Made by a program: the position numbers and the translations under genes. From Streptomyces phaeolivaceus (lineage in GTDB: Bacteria; Actinomycetota; Actinomycetes; Streptomycetales; Streptomycetaceae): a stretch of DNA of 64,000 bases. The first letter of the stretch is position 1, and each line of letters begins with the position of its first letter. This document shows positions 46,655 through 55,355 of the stretch, piece by piece. The stretch lies in the NCBI RefSeq assembly GCF_009184865.1, contig NZ_CP045096.1:5704001-5768000 (forward strand), written 5' to 3'. The notes beneath the pieces were generated by a model. The model worked only from the letters and a program-made list of their open reading frames with translations. It was not told the DNA's origin and did no database searches.

Positions 46655-48382
46655 TCAGCGGCGCGGTGCGCGTGGTGCCGAAGGCGCTGCGATGTGCGGA
46701 GTCGCGGCCTGGCCGGCCGGGAGGCGGCTGGCCTGGGTGGGTTCCGGGGTCGACGGCGCGTAGGCGGGAAGGCCAGCCAGGTGACGCAGGCGCCAGACCA
46801 GGACGTCGCTGATGGAATCGGCGGTGCCCAGTTCCCTGCGGGCGGCGGCCTCGGCGAGTAGGGCCTGCGGGTTGTGGCCTGCCTTTGTGGCGTCGGCGAG
46901 GGTGGCAGCCAGGGCGTCCCAGCCGGGCTCGGCCAGGACGGTCTCGGCGAGCTCGGGCAGGGCGGCGCGCACGGTGGTGGCGTGGTGGTGGCGCAGGGAC
47001 GGGGCGATACGGCGGCCACGTTCGCGCAGCACCGTGAGGGGTTCGGCGGCTGCCTGCTGGTAGGCGGCCCGCAGGTGCTCGGCGGCCCGGCGGGCGGCCT
47101 CGGCCTGCTGGGCGTGCTGACGCTGGGCGTGCCAGTGGGAGGCGGCGATGGCGAGGAAGATCAGCGTGTCCAGGACCATCGCGGTGCCGGCCCCGTCCTC
47201 GCCCCGGCCGAACGCGGGCCCGCCGTAGACAAGGTCGCGTGCCGCGCGACGCAGGTCCTGCGCGTGGCGGAACTCGGCTCGGGTGTGGGAGCGGGAGGCC
47301 CGCTCGAACTCCCAGGCCGCTTGGCGCAGTTCGTTGCGGGTGTGGAGGGCGGAGGTCTTGGCGAGGGCGTCGAGGACCTCGCCGGTGGCGGCGATCTGGG
47401 CGGCAGCCGCGCCGTCGTCGCCACTGTGGTCGAGGACGAGCAGTGCCGCCCAGGCCGCGTGGGCGGTGGTGCGCCGAGCCGCAGCGGGTGCCGAGGGCGC
47501 GGTAGGGCGTTCCGGCCGCTCGCTGTCGGCGGCCTCCGCTGGGACGGAGTCGGTGGTGAAGCGTTTCTGGATACGGGGCAGCGACAGGTCGGGGGCGAGG
47601 GTGGATCCGGCGTAGTAGATCGGCTCCTTGTCCTCGTTACGGTCGTCGGGCAAGGCGACCTTGTAGCCCTTCAGGTCACCGGAGGGCATGACCTTGACGC
47701 GGACGAGAAGCCCGGCGTCCTTGAGGCGGCCGAGGAACTCATCCGTGGAAGCGGCACCGGCCACCGCGCGGCGGACGGTCTCACGCAGTTCCTCGCGGGA
47801 GGCACGCTCCTTGCCCAGACGTTCGGCCTTGTGCCGCTCGGCGCTGGTGGTGCACTTGGCGGCAGTGCCGTCGCCGGGGGCGACGCGGTGGAGGCCGTAG
47901 TCGGCTTCGATGAGGCGCGCTTCGGCCTGGGCGCGTTTGCCGGAACGGTGATGGTCGGGGCGGCGGCCGTCTTCGCGTACGAGGGTGGCGACGATGTGGA
48001 TGTGGTCGTCCGCGTGGCGGACGGCAGCCCAGCGGCAGCCCGCACCGTCGCCGGGGTCGATGCCGGTGGCCGCGACGATGCGGCGGGCGATGTCGGCCCA
48101 CTGTTCGTCGGTCAGGATCGGGTCGTCGGGAGCGGCGCGCACCGAACAGTGCCACACGTGCTTCTCGGGTCGCTGGTCGGCGTCGAGCAGATGGAGGGGC
48201 TGGTCGAGGAGCTGCTTGAGGTCCTCCATCGTGGCCGAGGGGTCGCGGCCGGGGTCGGGCGCCATGTGGTCGAAGGAGGCGACCAGGTGGGGGTCGATGT
48301 GCTCCTCGTGCGTGCCCTTGCCGTAGAGGTAGCGGAGCAGGCCGAGGGTGCGGCTGCCCTGTTTGTGGATGCTGGGGATCAA
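46655..48382 (-). CDS. MOBP-like relaxase
   Basis: 575 residues. The N-terminal 250 residues form a relaxase domain with the metal-binding histidines His123, His127 and His129 in RHADDHIHIV and candidate catalytic tyrosines Tyr18/Tyr20 in LLRYLYGKG. The C-terminal part is a long Ala/Arg-rich helical region. The enzyme nicks one strand at oriT and pilots it into the recipient. It overlaps mobC by four bases (ATGA). This makes the element mobilizable; no coupling protein or secretion genes are seen, so transfer probably relies on another element. Confidence 0.93.
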   Translation of the reverse strand: MIPSIHKQGSRTLGLLRYLYGKGTHEEHIDPHLVASFDHMAPDPGRDPSATMEDLKQLLDQPLHLLDADQRPEKHVWHCSVRAAPDDPILTDEQWADIARRIVAATGIDPGDGAGCRWAAVRHADDHIHIVATLVREDGRRPDHHRSGKRAQAEARLIEADYGLHRVAPGDGTAAKCTTSAERHKAERLGKERASREELRETVRRAVAGAASTDEFLGRLKDAGLLVRVKVMPSGDLKGYKVALPDDRNEDKEPIYYAGSTLAPDLSLPRIQKRFTTDSVPAEAADSERPERPTAPSAPAAARRTTAHAAWAALLVLDHSGDDGAAAAQIAATGEVLDALAKTSALHTRNELRQAAWEFERASRSHTRAEFRHAQDLRRAARDLVYGGPAFGRGEDGAGTAMVLDTLIFLAIAASHWHAQRQHAQQAEAARRAAEHLRAAYQQAAAEPLTVLRERGRRIAPSLRHHHATTVRAALPELAETVLAEPGWDALAATLADATKAGHNPQALLAEAAARRELGTADSISDVLVWRLRHLAGLPAYAPSTPEPTQASRLPAGQAATPHIAAPSAPRAPRR

Positions 48383-49008
48383 GCCGCCTCACCTTCTTGC
48401 TCCTGGCGGTGGGTGACACGGTCGGCGGCCTTCTTGACGGCGTTGGCCGCGCGGTGGATGTCGGCGAGTACCTCCTTGAGGTGGGGTACATCGCTGCCGG
48501 AGTTGAGGGTCTTGGCCACCTGGTTGAGGTTACTGCCGGCCCAGCCGAGCTGACGGCGCATGGCGAACAGCTCGGTGAGCACATCGCGTTCGGTGGCAAT
48601 GGTGGCGGCGGTGCGGGACTGGTCACGGGCGGCAGCCAGCGCGGAGTGGGCGAGGAAGCCGGCCAGACTCATGCCGACGGCATCGGCGCCGGCCTGGATG
48701 ATGGCGTGCTCTCGATCGCTGAGGCGGACACTCTGGGCGGGACGCTGCTTCTTGTCGCGCGGACGCGCCTTCCCTCTGATCTTGGTCCGGCGCTTGCGGC
48801 CGGCCTTCCCTGGCTGCGATCCGCCCTCGGTCGCAGCCTTCCCGTCCGGCGCCCCCTGGCGCCGGACGGACCCCGCCACCCCCGGGGCGGGGTCGGGCTC
48901 GGGCGCTCCCCCTGCGGGGGAGTGTCCGAACCTCCAACTTGCTGTGCGGTTGTCTGGGGCGATGGGTGTCTCCTGCCAGTTGGTGTGTTCGTGGTGTCGG
49001 TCGTGCAC
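48379..49008 (-). CDS. mobC: MobC-like relaxosome accessory protein
   Basis: 209 residues from GTG 49008, which has GGAG about nine bases upstream; an earlier frame to 49149 would run into the repeat array and is not needed. A disordered basic N-terminal half (KAGRKRRTKIRGKARPRDKK) precedes a ribbon-helix-helix-like segment (SVRLSDREHAIIQAGADAVG) and the MobC signature LGWAGSNLNQVAKTLN. MobC proteins bind oriT and help the relaxase melt the nick region. The operon promoter and presumably oriT lie in the GGGGACCG repeat region just upstream. Confidence 0.88.
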   Translation of the reverse strand: MHDRHHEHTNWQETPIAPDNRTASWRFGHSPAGGAPEPDPAPGVAGSVRRQGAPDGKAATEGGSQPGKAGRKRRTKIRGKARPRDKKQRPAQSVRLSDREHAIIQAGADAVGMSLAGFLAHSALAAARDQSRTAATIATERDVLTELFAMRRQLGWAGSNLNQVAKTLNSGSDVPHLKEVLADIHRAANAVKKAADRVTHRQEQEGEAA

Positions 49009-49150
49009 GTGCGGCTCTCCGGGGGTGTGGTCGGTAGGGGGATGAGGCGCCGAGCGATGGCAGATGAGGCCAGCGGTCGGGGCGATTCGACGGTCGTGGG
49101 AGTTGCGGTAGCCGCAGTCAGGGCGGGGCTGTCGTTGCGAGGAGAGCAAG

Positions 49151-49469
49151 GGGGACCGGTCCCCAAAGCGCTGCGGTGCACGGTCCCCAGACGCTTGGGG
49201 ACCGGGACACGAGGCTCATCGGGGACGGTCCCCCTGACACGCCGTCACGGGGACCGTCCCCCTTTCACTGCATGGTCCTGTCCCCAAGGGGACCGAACTG
49301 GCTGCTGTGGGGACGGTCCCCGTTGCTGTGGCCGTTCTGGGGACCGGCATGAAAGGCCCTCTGAGCTGCGGTTTCAAAGGGGACCGGTCCCCGGAAATCG
49401 TCGGCACGGTCCCCGGGACGCGGTCCCCGAGGTGCTCATCGGGACCGTTGTATGACCGGTTCGGGACCG
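49151..49469. repeat. Cluster of about 13 GGGGACCG/CGGTCCCC sites
   Basis: Full palindromes GGGGACCGGTCCCC occur at 49151-49164 and 49379-49392; close variants GGGGACSGTCCCC at 49221-49233, 49249-49261 and 49309-49321; single half-sites at 49181, 49197, 49288, 49339, 49407, 49421, 49440 and 49462. They fill the 320 bases between mobC and the zinc-finger gene. This is a binding-site array for one protein and a likely oriT, origin or partition-like site. No coding region accounts for it. Confidence 0.85.
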
Positions 49470-49517
49470 ACGGTCGTAGCCCCACGCAGCTGCCGCGAGG
49501 AGTGACGCCGAGCTGTG

Positions 49518-50207
49518 TCACGCAACTCGGTGTCGGTCCATCCGGGCAGCGGCGAGGTCGACGCGCGACGGGTGGGGAGTCGCACGTACGACATTGCCCC
49601 GGGCAGCTCCGTCAGGGCTCGCCCTCCGCTGACGGCACGGGGAGCCCACAGGCGCGTGGCACCAGTCGCAGCGGACACCGAGCGTATCGGGGACACCGTC
49701 GGCTACGGCTGCCTCGCGCGCGGCGCGGGTCGGGCGGTAGCGGGCCAGCTCGGTGCGTACGGCCGGCGGGATGCACGACCCGATCTCGCGCAGCCGCTCC
49801 TCGACGTCGCGAGGCTGGCCACCGCTGGTGATCTGGTGGTGTGTCGAAGGGGCGGCAATGCCGGCGGCGACCGCGTTCCGGGACCGGAGCAGCTCGGCAC
49901 GCCAGGCAGTCGGATCGTCGGGGTCGGCGGCCGGGGTGGGGTCGGTGTGCCGGTCGAGGCGGTCGCGTCGGTGGGCACGCCATCTGCGGGCGACGTCCAC
50001 GGGCAGGATCGGGTACGGGGAGTCGAGGACGTGCGACCGTATCGCCTGGCGGACGTCCCAGCCGTGGTCGGTGGCGAAGGGCACGTCAGCGAGCAGATCC
50101 TGCCACTGGGCGATCTGGTCACGTGCGTCGCCCGTGCCGGTGCGGACGGTGCGGGGGTCGAGGTGCCCGATGTAGGCGAGGACGGCGGCGACTTCGCGTC
50201 GGTCCAA
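49518..50207 (-). CDS. Zinc-finger protein of the mobilization region
   Basis: 229 residues. The C-terminus has CDWCHAPVGSPCRQ followed by HPSR, a Cys-rich motif typical of small DNA-associated zinc-finger proteins on Streptomyces plasmids and phages. The N-terminal 140 residues are helical with many Arg and Asp (YIGHLDPRTVRTGTGDARDQIAQW) and may be a replication-related helical domain. It ends at the edge of the GGGGACCG array and begins 7 bases after the stop of the winged-helix gene, so both form one operon. Confidence 0.75.
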   Translation of the reverse strand: MDRREVAAVLAYIGHLDPRTVRTGTGDARDQIAQWQDLLADVPFATDHGWDVRQAIRSHVLDSPYPILPVDVARRWRAHRRDRLDRHTDPTPAADPDDPTAWRAELLRSRNAVAAGIAAPSTHHQITSGGQPRDVEERLREIGSCIPPAVRTELARYRPTRAAREAAVADGVPDTLGVRCDWCHAPVGSPCRQRRASPDGAARGNVVRATPHPSRVDLAAARMDRHRVA

Positions 50208-50214
50208 AGACGGG

Positions 50215-51057
50215 TTACTCCGTTCCAGTCGGCTCGTCGAGGGCGGCGAGCAGGGCGGCCATGTGCGCCTCGGATCGCGTCATGCCGGTGGTCGGGGCGG
50301 GGGTACCGCCGGGCAGGGCGTAGAGGTTCGGGCGACCAGGGGCGGGGGTGTGTTCCCGGGCGATCCACGCGCGCCAGTCGGCGGCCCACGCGTCGGCGGT
50401 GCGGGGCGCCCACGAGCTCCGGTAGGTGCGCCACTTCTCGTCGGCGGTGTGCAGGGCGTTTTCGCCGAGTCGGTCGAGGTGGCCGTGCTGCTGCAGCCAG
50501 GCACGGGCGTTGTCGTCGATCTGCCACTCGATGGCGGAGATGAGTGGGGCAGAGCTGCTGCTCTTACCGTTCACCTTCGGTTCTCTTCTGTTCTGGGGGT
50601 CGGAATCTGCACCCCCTTCGGGTCGGAATCCGTACTCCCTGAGGGCCGGATGCCGTTCCCCGGGGCCGGAATCCGGCCCCTCTTCAAAGGGGTTAGCAGG
50701 GTCGGATTCTGGCCCCCAGGGGGTCGAAATCTGATCCCCTGGGAGGGGCGGATTCCGATCCCCCTCCCTGGCTTGTTCGGCAAGGTAGAGGGCGGCGATC
50801 GGGAGGCAGTAGTAGGTCTCTCCGCGTGGTCCCTTGCGGTCGGGGAACTGCACCAGTTCACCGTCGGCGATCAGTTTCGCCAGGGCGTCGCGCACGGCGG
50901 TGCGGGAGGCGTTGGCGCGTTTCATCAGGGTGGGCACGGACGCATACGCGACGCAGTGCCGGTCGCGGCACCGGTCGGCGATCAGGGCGAGGACCATGCG
51001 GGCGGTGCCCTTGCTGTGGCTGTGGTCCCACACCCATTCACGGGCGTCGTAGCTCAT
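50215..51057 (-). CDS. Winged-helix protein, candidate replication initiator
   Basis: 280 residues. The N-terminal winged helix (about 1-90; ARMVLALIADRC, SVPTLMKRANASRTAVRDALAKLIADGEL) resembles helix-turn-helix proteins of actinobacterial plasmids and the N-terminal domain of RepA_N initiators. A disordered, Pro/Gly/Asp-rich linker (about 100-155) is encoded by seven iteron-like repeats (50598-50757). The C-terminal part (about 165-280, EWQIDDNARAWLQQHGHLDRLG) is a second helical domain. Rep genes with iterons inside the coding region are known from RepA_N plasmids, where the origin lies within rep. The assignment rests on that analogy. Confidence 0.65.
   Translation of the reverse strand: MSYDAREWVWDHSHSKGTARMVLALIADRCRDRHCVAYASVPTLMKRANASRTAVRDALAKLIADGELVQFPDRKGPRGETYYCLPIAALYLAEQAREGDRNPPLPGDQISTPWGPESDPANPFEEGPDSGPGERHPALREYGFRPEGGADSDPQNRREPKVNGKSSSSAPLISAIEWQIDDNARAWLQQHGHLDRLGENALHTADEKWRTYRSSWAPRTADAWAADWRAWIAREHTPAPGRPNLYALPGGTPAPTTGMTRSEAHMAALLAALDEPTGTE
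50598..50757. repeat. Seven iterons GGTCGGAATCYG inside the winged-helix gene
   Basis: Copies begin at 50598, 50621, 50644, 50664, 50700, 50722 and 50746, with spacings 23, 23, 20, 36, 22 and 24, mostly about two helical turns. The consensus is GG(T/C)CGGAATC(C/T)G with one or two changes per copy. They encode the low-complexity linker of the protein, where repeats do not serve an obvious protein role. Confidence 0.8.
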
Positions 51058-51455
51058 CGGGCGGCGGCTCCTAGGTCAGGGCGTGGAGGTGCAGTGAGCC
51101 CTTGTCGGGCGATGCACGGGGGAGGGGTGGTGGCGTCGTATAGCCAAGACAGCCACATCCATGCCGCACAAGTCCAGCATTCCGTCAGGAAATCAGACAG
51201 CCGACGGCGAACGGATGCTGCGCGGCATCACCAAAACCATAAACCCGAATCGGCCGTTGCGGAAATAGTGCACCGTTAGATGAAGCCAGAAGCATCACGT
51301 CGAGAACCCATTGACTCCGCTGCGAGCGCAAGCTACAACACAACACCCCACGTCAGAGCATGCCTTCGAGCTGGCGAAGACACGGCCGACCGGACACTCG
51401 GAACCCAGCCGAGAGGTAAGCCCCAGCCGTTCGCCGGGCGCAACATAGCCGACGA
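51058..51455. other. Divergent intergenic region
   Basis: About 400 bases between the winged-helix gene (minus) and the XRE gene (plus). Sequence at 51150-51300 is lower in G+C and should hold both promoters. No gene is seen; the open frame that crosses it is a shadow. Confidence 0.5.
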
Positions 51456-51478
51456 TCGCCGGTTAACCAAACCGGCGA
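51456..51478. promoter_or_regulatory. Inverted repeat TCGCCGGTT-N5-AACCGGCGA
   Basis: Perfect 9-bp arms (51456-51464, 51470-51478) placed 21 bases before the chosen start of the XRE gene. A likely operator for that repressor-like protein. Confidence 0.5.
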
Positions 51479-51499
51479 ATGGAAGCTACAAATGGAGTC

Positions 51500-51781
51500 A
51501 TGGCAGCACGATCCCTGGAAATCGGACCGGCCGGAATACGGACCGCCCGCACTATCGAAATCCTCCGCACCGAACGCGGCCTCGCCCAGCGCGAGCTCGC
51601 CGCCCGCGTCAGCGCCCTCGGCCGTCCGATGACCAACACGATGCTGTCCCGCATCGAACGCGCCCAACGCCGCTGCGACATCGACGACCTCGTCGCCCTC
51701 GCCCAAGCCCTCCTTGTCTCGCCCCTCGTGCTGCTGCAGGAGGCCGAGGGCCCCGTGACGAGTTTCGTTCAGCGCCGCTGA
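51500..51781 (+). CDS. Small XRE-family repressor
   Basis: 93 residues from ATG 51500; ATG 51479 would abut the inverted repeat. A single helix-turn-helix domain: IEILRTERGLAQRELAARVSALG and TMLSRIERAQRRCDIDDLVALAQAL. Location next to the excisionase-like and integrase genes suggests control of excision or of the mobilization genes, as with small repressors of other actinobacterial elements. The inverted repeat just upstream fits autoregulation. Confidence 0.8.
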   Translation: MAARSLEIGPAGIRTARTIEILRTERGLAQRELAARVSALGRPMTNTMLSRIERAQRRCDIDDLVALAQALLVSPLVLLQEAEGPVTSFVQRR

Positions 51782-51885
51782 CCGAGTACGCCCACCACAG
51801 AGTTAGGAACCCACCCCTCTTGCGCCACACCGCAACACCCCCTGCTCTCACACGCCCGCTTCCCCGCACCGAGGGCAAAGCAGCC

Positions 51886-52212
51886 TTGCCCCGCCTCTAC
51901 CGCCCCGAGGAGATCGCCGAGACGCTCGGCTGCTCTGTCTGGTGGGTCAAGGACCGGGCGCGCAGGCGCCTGATACCGCACACGCGGGTCGGTCGCGCAT
52001 ACCGCTTCACCGCCGGACACCTCGCCGAGATCATCCGCATCCACGAAGAGCCGGCCACGTGGTCCGCGCAGCGCACCCATCCCCGGACACCTCAGCCTGC
52101 GCCGACAACTACGTCATCGCGTACGGGGCGACTGCCCCAGCCCCCGATGCCCTCCGCGCAACGCCTCCAGGCCCGACCGCCCCGCAGGTCCCAGTACGGC
52201 ACTGCGGCCTAG
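51886..52212 (+). CDS. xis: Excisionase-like helix-turn-helix protein
   Basis: 108 residues if translated from TTG 51886 (GAGGG eleven bases upstream); TTG 51820 is possible. The first 50 residues (LYRPEEIAETLGCSVWWVKDRARRRLIPHTRVGRAYRFTA, cut here at the motif ends) form a MerR/Xis-type winged helix; the C-terminal half is a Pro/Arg/Ser-rich tail. It lies 39 bases before the integrase gene in the same direction, the usual place of xis. Confidence 0.75.
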   Translation: MPRLYRPEEIAETLGCSVWWVKDRARRRLIPHTRVGRAYRFTAGHLAEIIRIHEEPATWSAQRTHPRTPQPAPTTTSSRTGRLPQPPMPSAQRLQARPPRRSQYGTAA

Positions 52213-52251
52213 CACGACACAGCAGACCACAGGAAGGAGGGAGCACGAGGC

Positions 52252-53769
52252 ATGGGATTCGCCGAGAAACGCGGCAGTTACTGGCGCGGCAGGTACAAGG
52301 TCAGCGAAGGCAAGTACGGCACCGTCGCCGACCCGACGGGTGTGGTGGTCAAGTTCGCCACGAAGCGCGAGGCGAAGCAGGCCGCAGACGAGGAAGAGGC
52401 CAGGGTCCGGCGCGGCACCTGGCGCGACCCTGCCGCCGGACAGGAGACCTTCGGCGAGTACGCCAGCCGCTGGTACGACGCCCAGGACCTGGCCGCATCC
52501 ACCATGCAGAACTACCGGCGCCACATCGAGGAGCACCTGCTCCCCGAGTTCCAGGACAAGGCCCTCGCTGGCATCCTCCGCACAGACGTGGACACCTGGG
52601 AGAAGCGGGAGAAGTCCGTCTACGCCGCATCCAGCGTCAAGACCTGGCGCTCGACGCTCCACCTCATCCTGGCCGACGCCGTGGACGAGGGCCTAATCGC
52701 CGCCAACCCGGCCACCAAACGACGCGGACGCGGTAAGCGCGCCGGCCGTTCCCGTGACCGGGGACCTGAGAAGGTGATCACCGATCCGCTCGGTCTGCTG
52801 CTCATCGCCGAACGCGCGGCCCTGCTGTCTGGGCGCGACGACGAGTTCGTCGCCGTGATCCTCAAGGGATACACGGGCATGCGGTGGGGCGAAATCGTCG
52901 GCCTGGAAACAGAGTTCGCGCGACCGTACGCCGTACGGGTGGAGTATCAGCTGTACGAACTGGACTCGGGCGAGCTGATCCGCTGCCCGCCCAAGGACGA
53001 CAGCTACCGCACCATCGACGCGACGGACTGGCTGTCGGCCCTGGTCGCCCACCACATCGCCCGTACGAAGCCGACGCCGTGCGCCTGCCACGGCAAGAGG
53101 TACGTGTTCCGTGGCCAGGGCACCGCTCGCACCGGTGGGCACGCGGGCGCAAAGCTCGTGGACGTCGCTCGCCGCGCGGAAGTTTCCAGCGGTACCGTGT
53201 CCAATTTCCTCAACCACCCCGAGCGGGTACGGGAGGACACCCGCGTACGTGTTGAACGCGCCATAGCCGAGCTGAAGTTCGTCCGAGGCGGCGTCCCGAC
53301 GGAGAACGCCGCCCACTGGCGCCGCAACGGCTTCGCCACCTGGCTGTTCGCGCCGGCCACCTCCGGGTGGTACCCGAAGAAGGCACCTCAGGAGGCCCGC
53401 CCGGTCCCGGTGCTCGGCGAGCCGTGGCCCGGTGTCCCGGTCCGCGGCCGCAACGCCCAAGGCCGGGCCGACGCCTGCTGGCTGCCGGTTGCCAGAGGGC
53501 TCACCCCGCACGGCCTGCGCCACTCCCACCGCACGCACATGGAGGATCTCGGCACCGAGAAGGTGCTGATGGACGAGCGTATGGGCCACATCGACGGCTC
53601 GGTCTCGGCCCGCTACGCCCACGTGACCCCCGGCATGCGCGAGCGTCTCAAGGTCGGCCTGACTGAGCAGTGGGAGGCAGCGCTCGATGCCCGGCGGGGC
53701 CTGCATCCGCGCTCACCGGTCGCCGTACTCGATCGGCTGCTGCGCGCTCGCGCCACGACGATGGCCTGA
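52252..53769 (+). CDS. int: Tyrosine integrase with embedded LacI-type helix-turn-helix
   Basis: 505 residues; AAGGAGGGAG precedes the ATG. An N-terminal arm-binding region (about 1-60) and core-binding SAM-like domain (about 65-165) precede the catalytic domain with Arg211 in GYTGMRWGE, HGLRH (His420, Arg423), MGHID and the nucleophile Tyr near 455 in RYAHVTP. Between the Arg box and HxxR, about residues 299-349 read LVDVARRAEVSSGTVSNFLN and RVERAIAELKFV, a complete LacI-family headpiece. The enzyme integrates the element into tRNA-Pro. The gene is 7.3 kb from the right end, not adjacent to attP as is common, so the right part may have been acquired later. Confidence 0.93.
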   Translation: MGFAEKRGSYWRGRYKVSEGKYGTVADPTGVVVKFATKREAKQAADEEEARVRRGTWRDPAAGQETFGEYASRWYDAQDLAASTMQNYRRHIEEHLLPEFQDKALAGILRTDVDTWEKREKSVYAASSVKTWRSTLHLILADAVDEGLIAANPATKRRGRGKRAGRSRDRGPEKVITDPLGLLLIAERAALLSGRDDEFVAVILKGYTGMRWGEIVGLETEFARPYAVRVEYQLYELDSGELIRCPPKDDSYRTIDATDWLSALVAHHIARTKPTPCACHGKRYVFRGQGTARTGGHAGAKLVDVARRAEVSSGTVSNFLNHPERVREDTRVRVERAIAELKFVRGGVPTENAAHWRRNGFATWLFAPATSGWYPKKAPQEARPVPVLGEPWPGVPVRGRNAQGRADACWLPVARGLTPHGLRHSHRTHMEDLGTEKVLMDERMGHIDGSVSARYAHVTPGMRERLKVGLTEQWEAALDARRGLHPRSPVAVLDRLLRARATTMA

Positions 53770-53799
53770 TGGTCGGGAGACGGCATCCGGTTACCTCGA

Positions 53800-53914
53800 A
53801 TGGTGCGTGGCGGTGAGCCGGTCATCGAAGGAACCCGGATTCCCGCTGCCGAGGTAGCAGCCCTGGTCAGGGACGGTGTACCCCCGGACCGGGGCAGCGG
53901 CTTCTATCCAGGGG
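53800..53914 (+). pseudogene. Truncated DUF433 domain gene
   Basis: About 38 residues (VRGGEPVIEGTRIPAAEVAALV, then DGVPPDRGSGFYPG) match the start of a DUF433 antitoxin module and then break off at the repeated sequence beginning at 53920. It is a fragment of a VapB45-like antitoxin gene, cut by an insertion or recombination event. Confidence 0.55.
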
Positions 53915-53919
53915 CTAGT

Positions 53920-54110
53920 GCAGCGCGTCGCAGGTTAACTGCTGGTCGGGATCGTGTGATTCAGCCACCTGGTGTAGTCGGCGAGGTGGATGAGGGCGGC
54001 GGTGGCCAAGACGTGGAGGAGCCCCAATGGTTCGACCAGGCCGCATGCCCCTCACCCACCGTCACCGCCAGCTGGAAGGGACTTGCGGCGCGCTGTAGCG
54101 CCAGGTCTGC
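53920..54110. mobile_element. Relic of an insertion element
   Basis: CAGCGCGTCGCAGGTT near 53921-53936 is matched by an imperfect inverted copy near 54092-54107 (ACTTGCGGCGCGCTG). A longer relative of the right copy, in opposite orientation, is at 55700-55755, sharing TCACCCACCGTCAC and the CGCGCTG end. The minus-strand frame between the repeats is short and unrecognised. Decayed ends of one insertion-sequence family are the simplest reading. Confidence 0.4.
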
Positions 54111-54131
54111 GCGTGGCAATGACTTCGGGAC

Positions 54132-55355
54132 TCAGACGAGCGACTTGATGGTTTTGTCCGCGTACCGCAGCGTCTCGTCGATGGCCTTGTCCATCTCGGG
54201 CAAAGCGTCGGGCTCTGCAGTGAGGAGAGCGCTGACGTTGATGCTGCTCACGGCGAGGAGACATCCCGCCACGGTCAGGAACTCCTTGTACCGTTCCTGC
54301 CCCTCATGCCCGAGCGATTCCCAGTCCCGGGGCTCCGGCGGCAGACTTACCCTCCATTTCTCAAGGGCGTGGGTGCCGTGGACGCTGACGTACTCCATGA
54401 TGGCCGGGGCACGATCAAGTACGTCGATCATCGCGTCGAAGCCTTGCTGTGACTGATCCAGAGCCGCCTCCGCAGCCTCTACCTCAGTTCGGAGACGCTC
54501 CTCCTCCTTCTTGTTCCGGCGTTGCCTCAAGACGTAGAAGCCAGCGGCCGCCAGGGCTGCCGCCGGGGCGGCGACCATGCCTGTGAGCAGCAGAGTTCCA
54601 CCAGCCATGCCCGCACCGCCTGCAGCCAGCGTGCCTCCTCCCAGGAGGGCCAGAGTCGCGTTGGTCGCGGCGACCCCGGACAGCGTCGAAATAGCTGCTC
54701 CAGTGGAGGCGGTCCCGAACAACGCGGCGGCAGTGAACGCACCGTAGGCCGCGGCGCCGCCGGCTGCTACCCCGGCCGCACCTCCAGCGGCGGCACCGCG
54801 GATCGCGTTGGCGATCCCGACGGACATGGCCTCGATGCGTATCGCGGTAGGCATCTCGCCCGTGCGCTCGATCTCCTCCTCACTCGGCCTCTCTGGCTCG
54901 GGCGCCCCGCCGATGCTTTCGGCCAGCTCCACAAACCTGAGGAAAAACTCGTCACGGGCAACATCATGGACATGGTTGAAGGCTTCCCCGTGTTCTTGGG
55001 TGATCTTCGACCGCTGGGCCGCCTTCTCGTTGATCTCGGCGTGACGTCTTTTCGTCTCTGCGACTTGGTCGCGCAACTTCACCGGCCGCTGGCCCCGCTG
55101 CCGAGCGAGAGACCTGGTTCGGTCCTCCGCCTCCTGCTTGAGTTGCTCGGGTGTCAGTTGGAACGCGAGGGCGATGGCGGCCAGACGGTGCTCCCCGGGG
55201 CTTACGAGCCCACGCTCGATCCGGGAGATCGAGACCGCGCCACCCTTCCCGTAATCGGCCCGCTCAGCCAACTCTTCCTGGGTCATAGAGGGACTCTGGG
55301 CCTGGCGGTGCTCGCGGATCACGAGACCCATCGCCTCTGCGCTGAAGTCATTCAT
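54132..55355 (-). CDS. XRE helix-turn-helix protein with glycine-rich membrane segment
   Basis: 407 residues from ATG 55355. Residues about 8-75 are an XRE domain (MTQEELAERADYGKGGAVSISRIERG). A charged coiled-coil region (about 85-190) follows, then a long hydrophobic Gly/Ala segment (about 200-300) with repeated GGAAGVAAGG and GGAGMAGG patterns like glycine zippers, and a basic then acidic helical C-terminus (RRNKKEEERLR). A DNA-binding domain fused to a glycine-zipper membrane region is unusual; a membrane-targeting effector controlled by DNA binding is possible. It overlaps a 71-aa gene by eight bases. Confidence 0.75.
   Translation of the reverse strand: MNDFSAEAMGLVIREHRQAQSPSMTQEELAERADYGKGGAVSISRIERGLVSPGEHRLAAIALAFQLTPEQLKQEAEDRTRSLARQRGQRPVKLRDQVAETKRRHAEINEKAAQRSKITQEHGEAFNHVHDVARDEFFLRFVELAESIGGAPEPERPSEEEIERTGEMPTAIRIEAMSVGIANAIRGAAAGGAAGVAAGGAAAYGAFTAAALFGTASTGAAISTLSGVAATNATLALLGGGTLAAGGAGMAGGTLLLTGMVAAPAAALAAAGFYVLRQRRNKKEEERLRTEVEAAEAALDQSQQGFDAMIDVLDRAPAIMEYVSVHGTHALEKWRVSLPPEPRDWESLGHEGQERYKEFLTVAGCLLAVSSINVSALLTAEPDALPEMDKAIDETLRYADKTIKSLV

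Noticed and set aside
46874..48553. 559-codon plus-strand frame opposite the relaxase
   Set aside because: Gly/Val-rich shadow of the relaxase and mobC coding strand without family features.
51280..51885. Long N-terminal extension of the excisionase-like protein
   Set aside because: It overlaps the small XRE gene in another frame and is low-complexity Pro/Arg/Thr; the helix-turn-helix begins right after the TTG at 51886.
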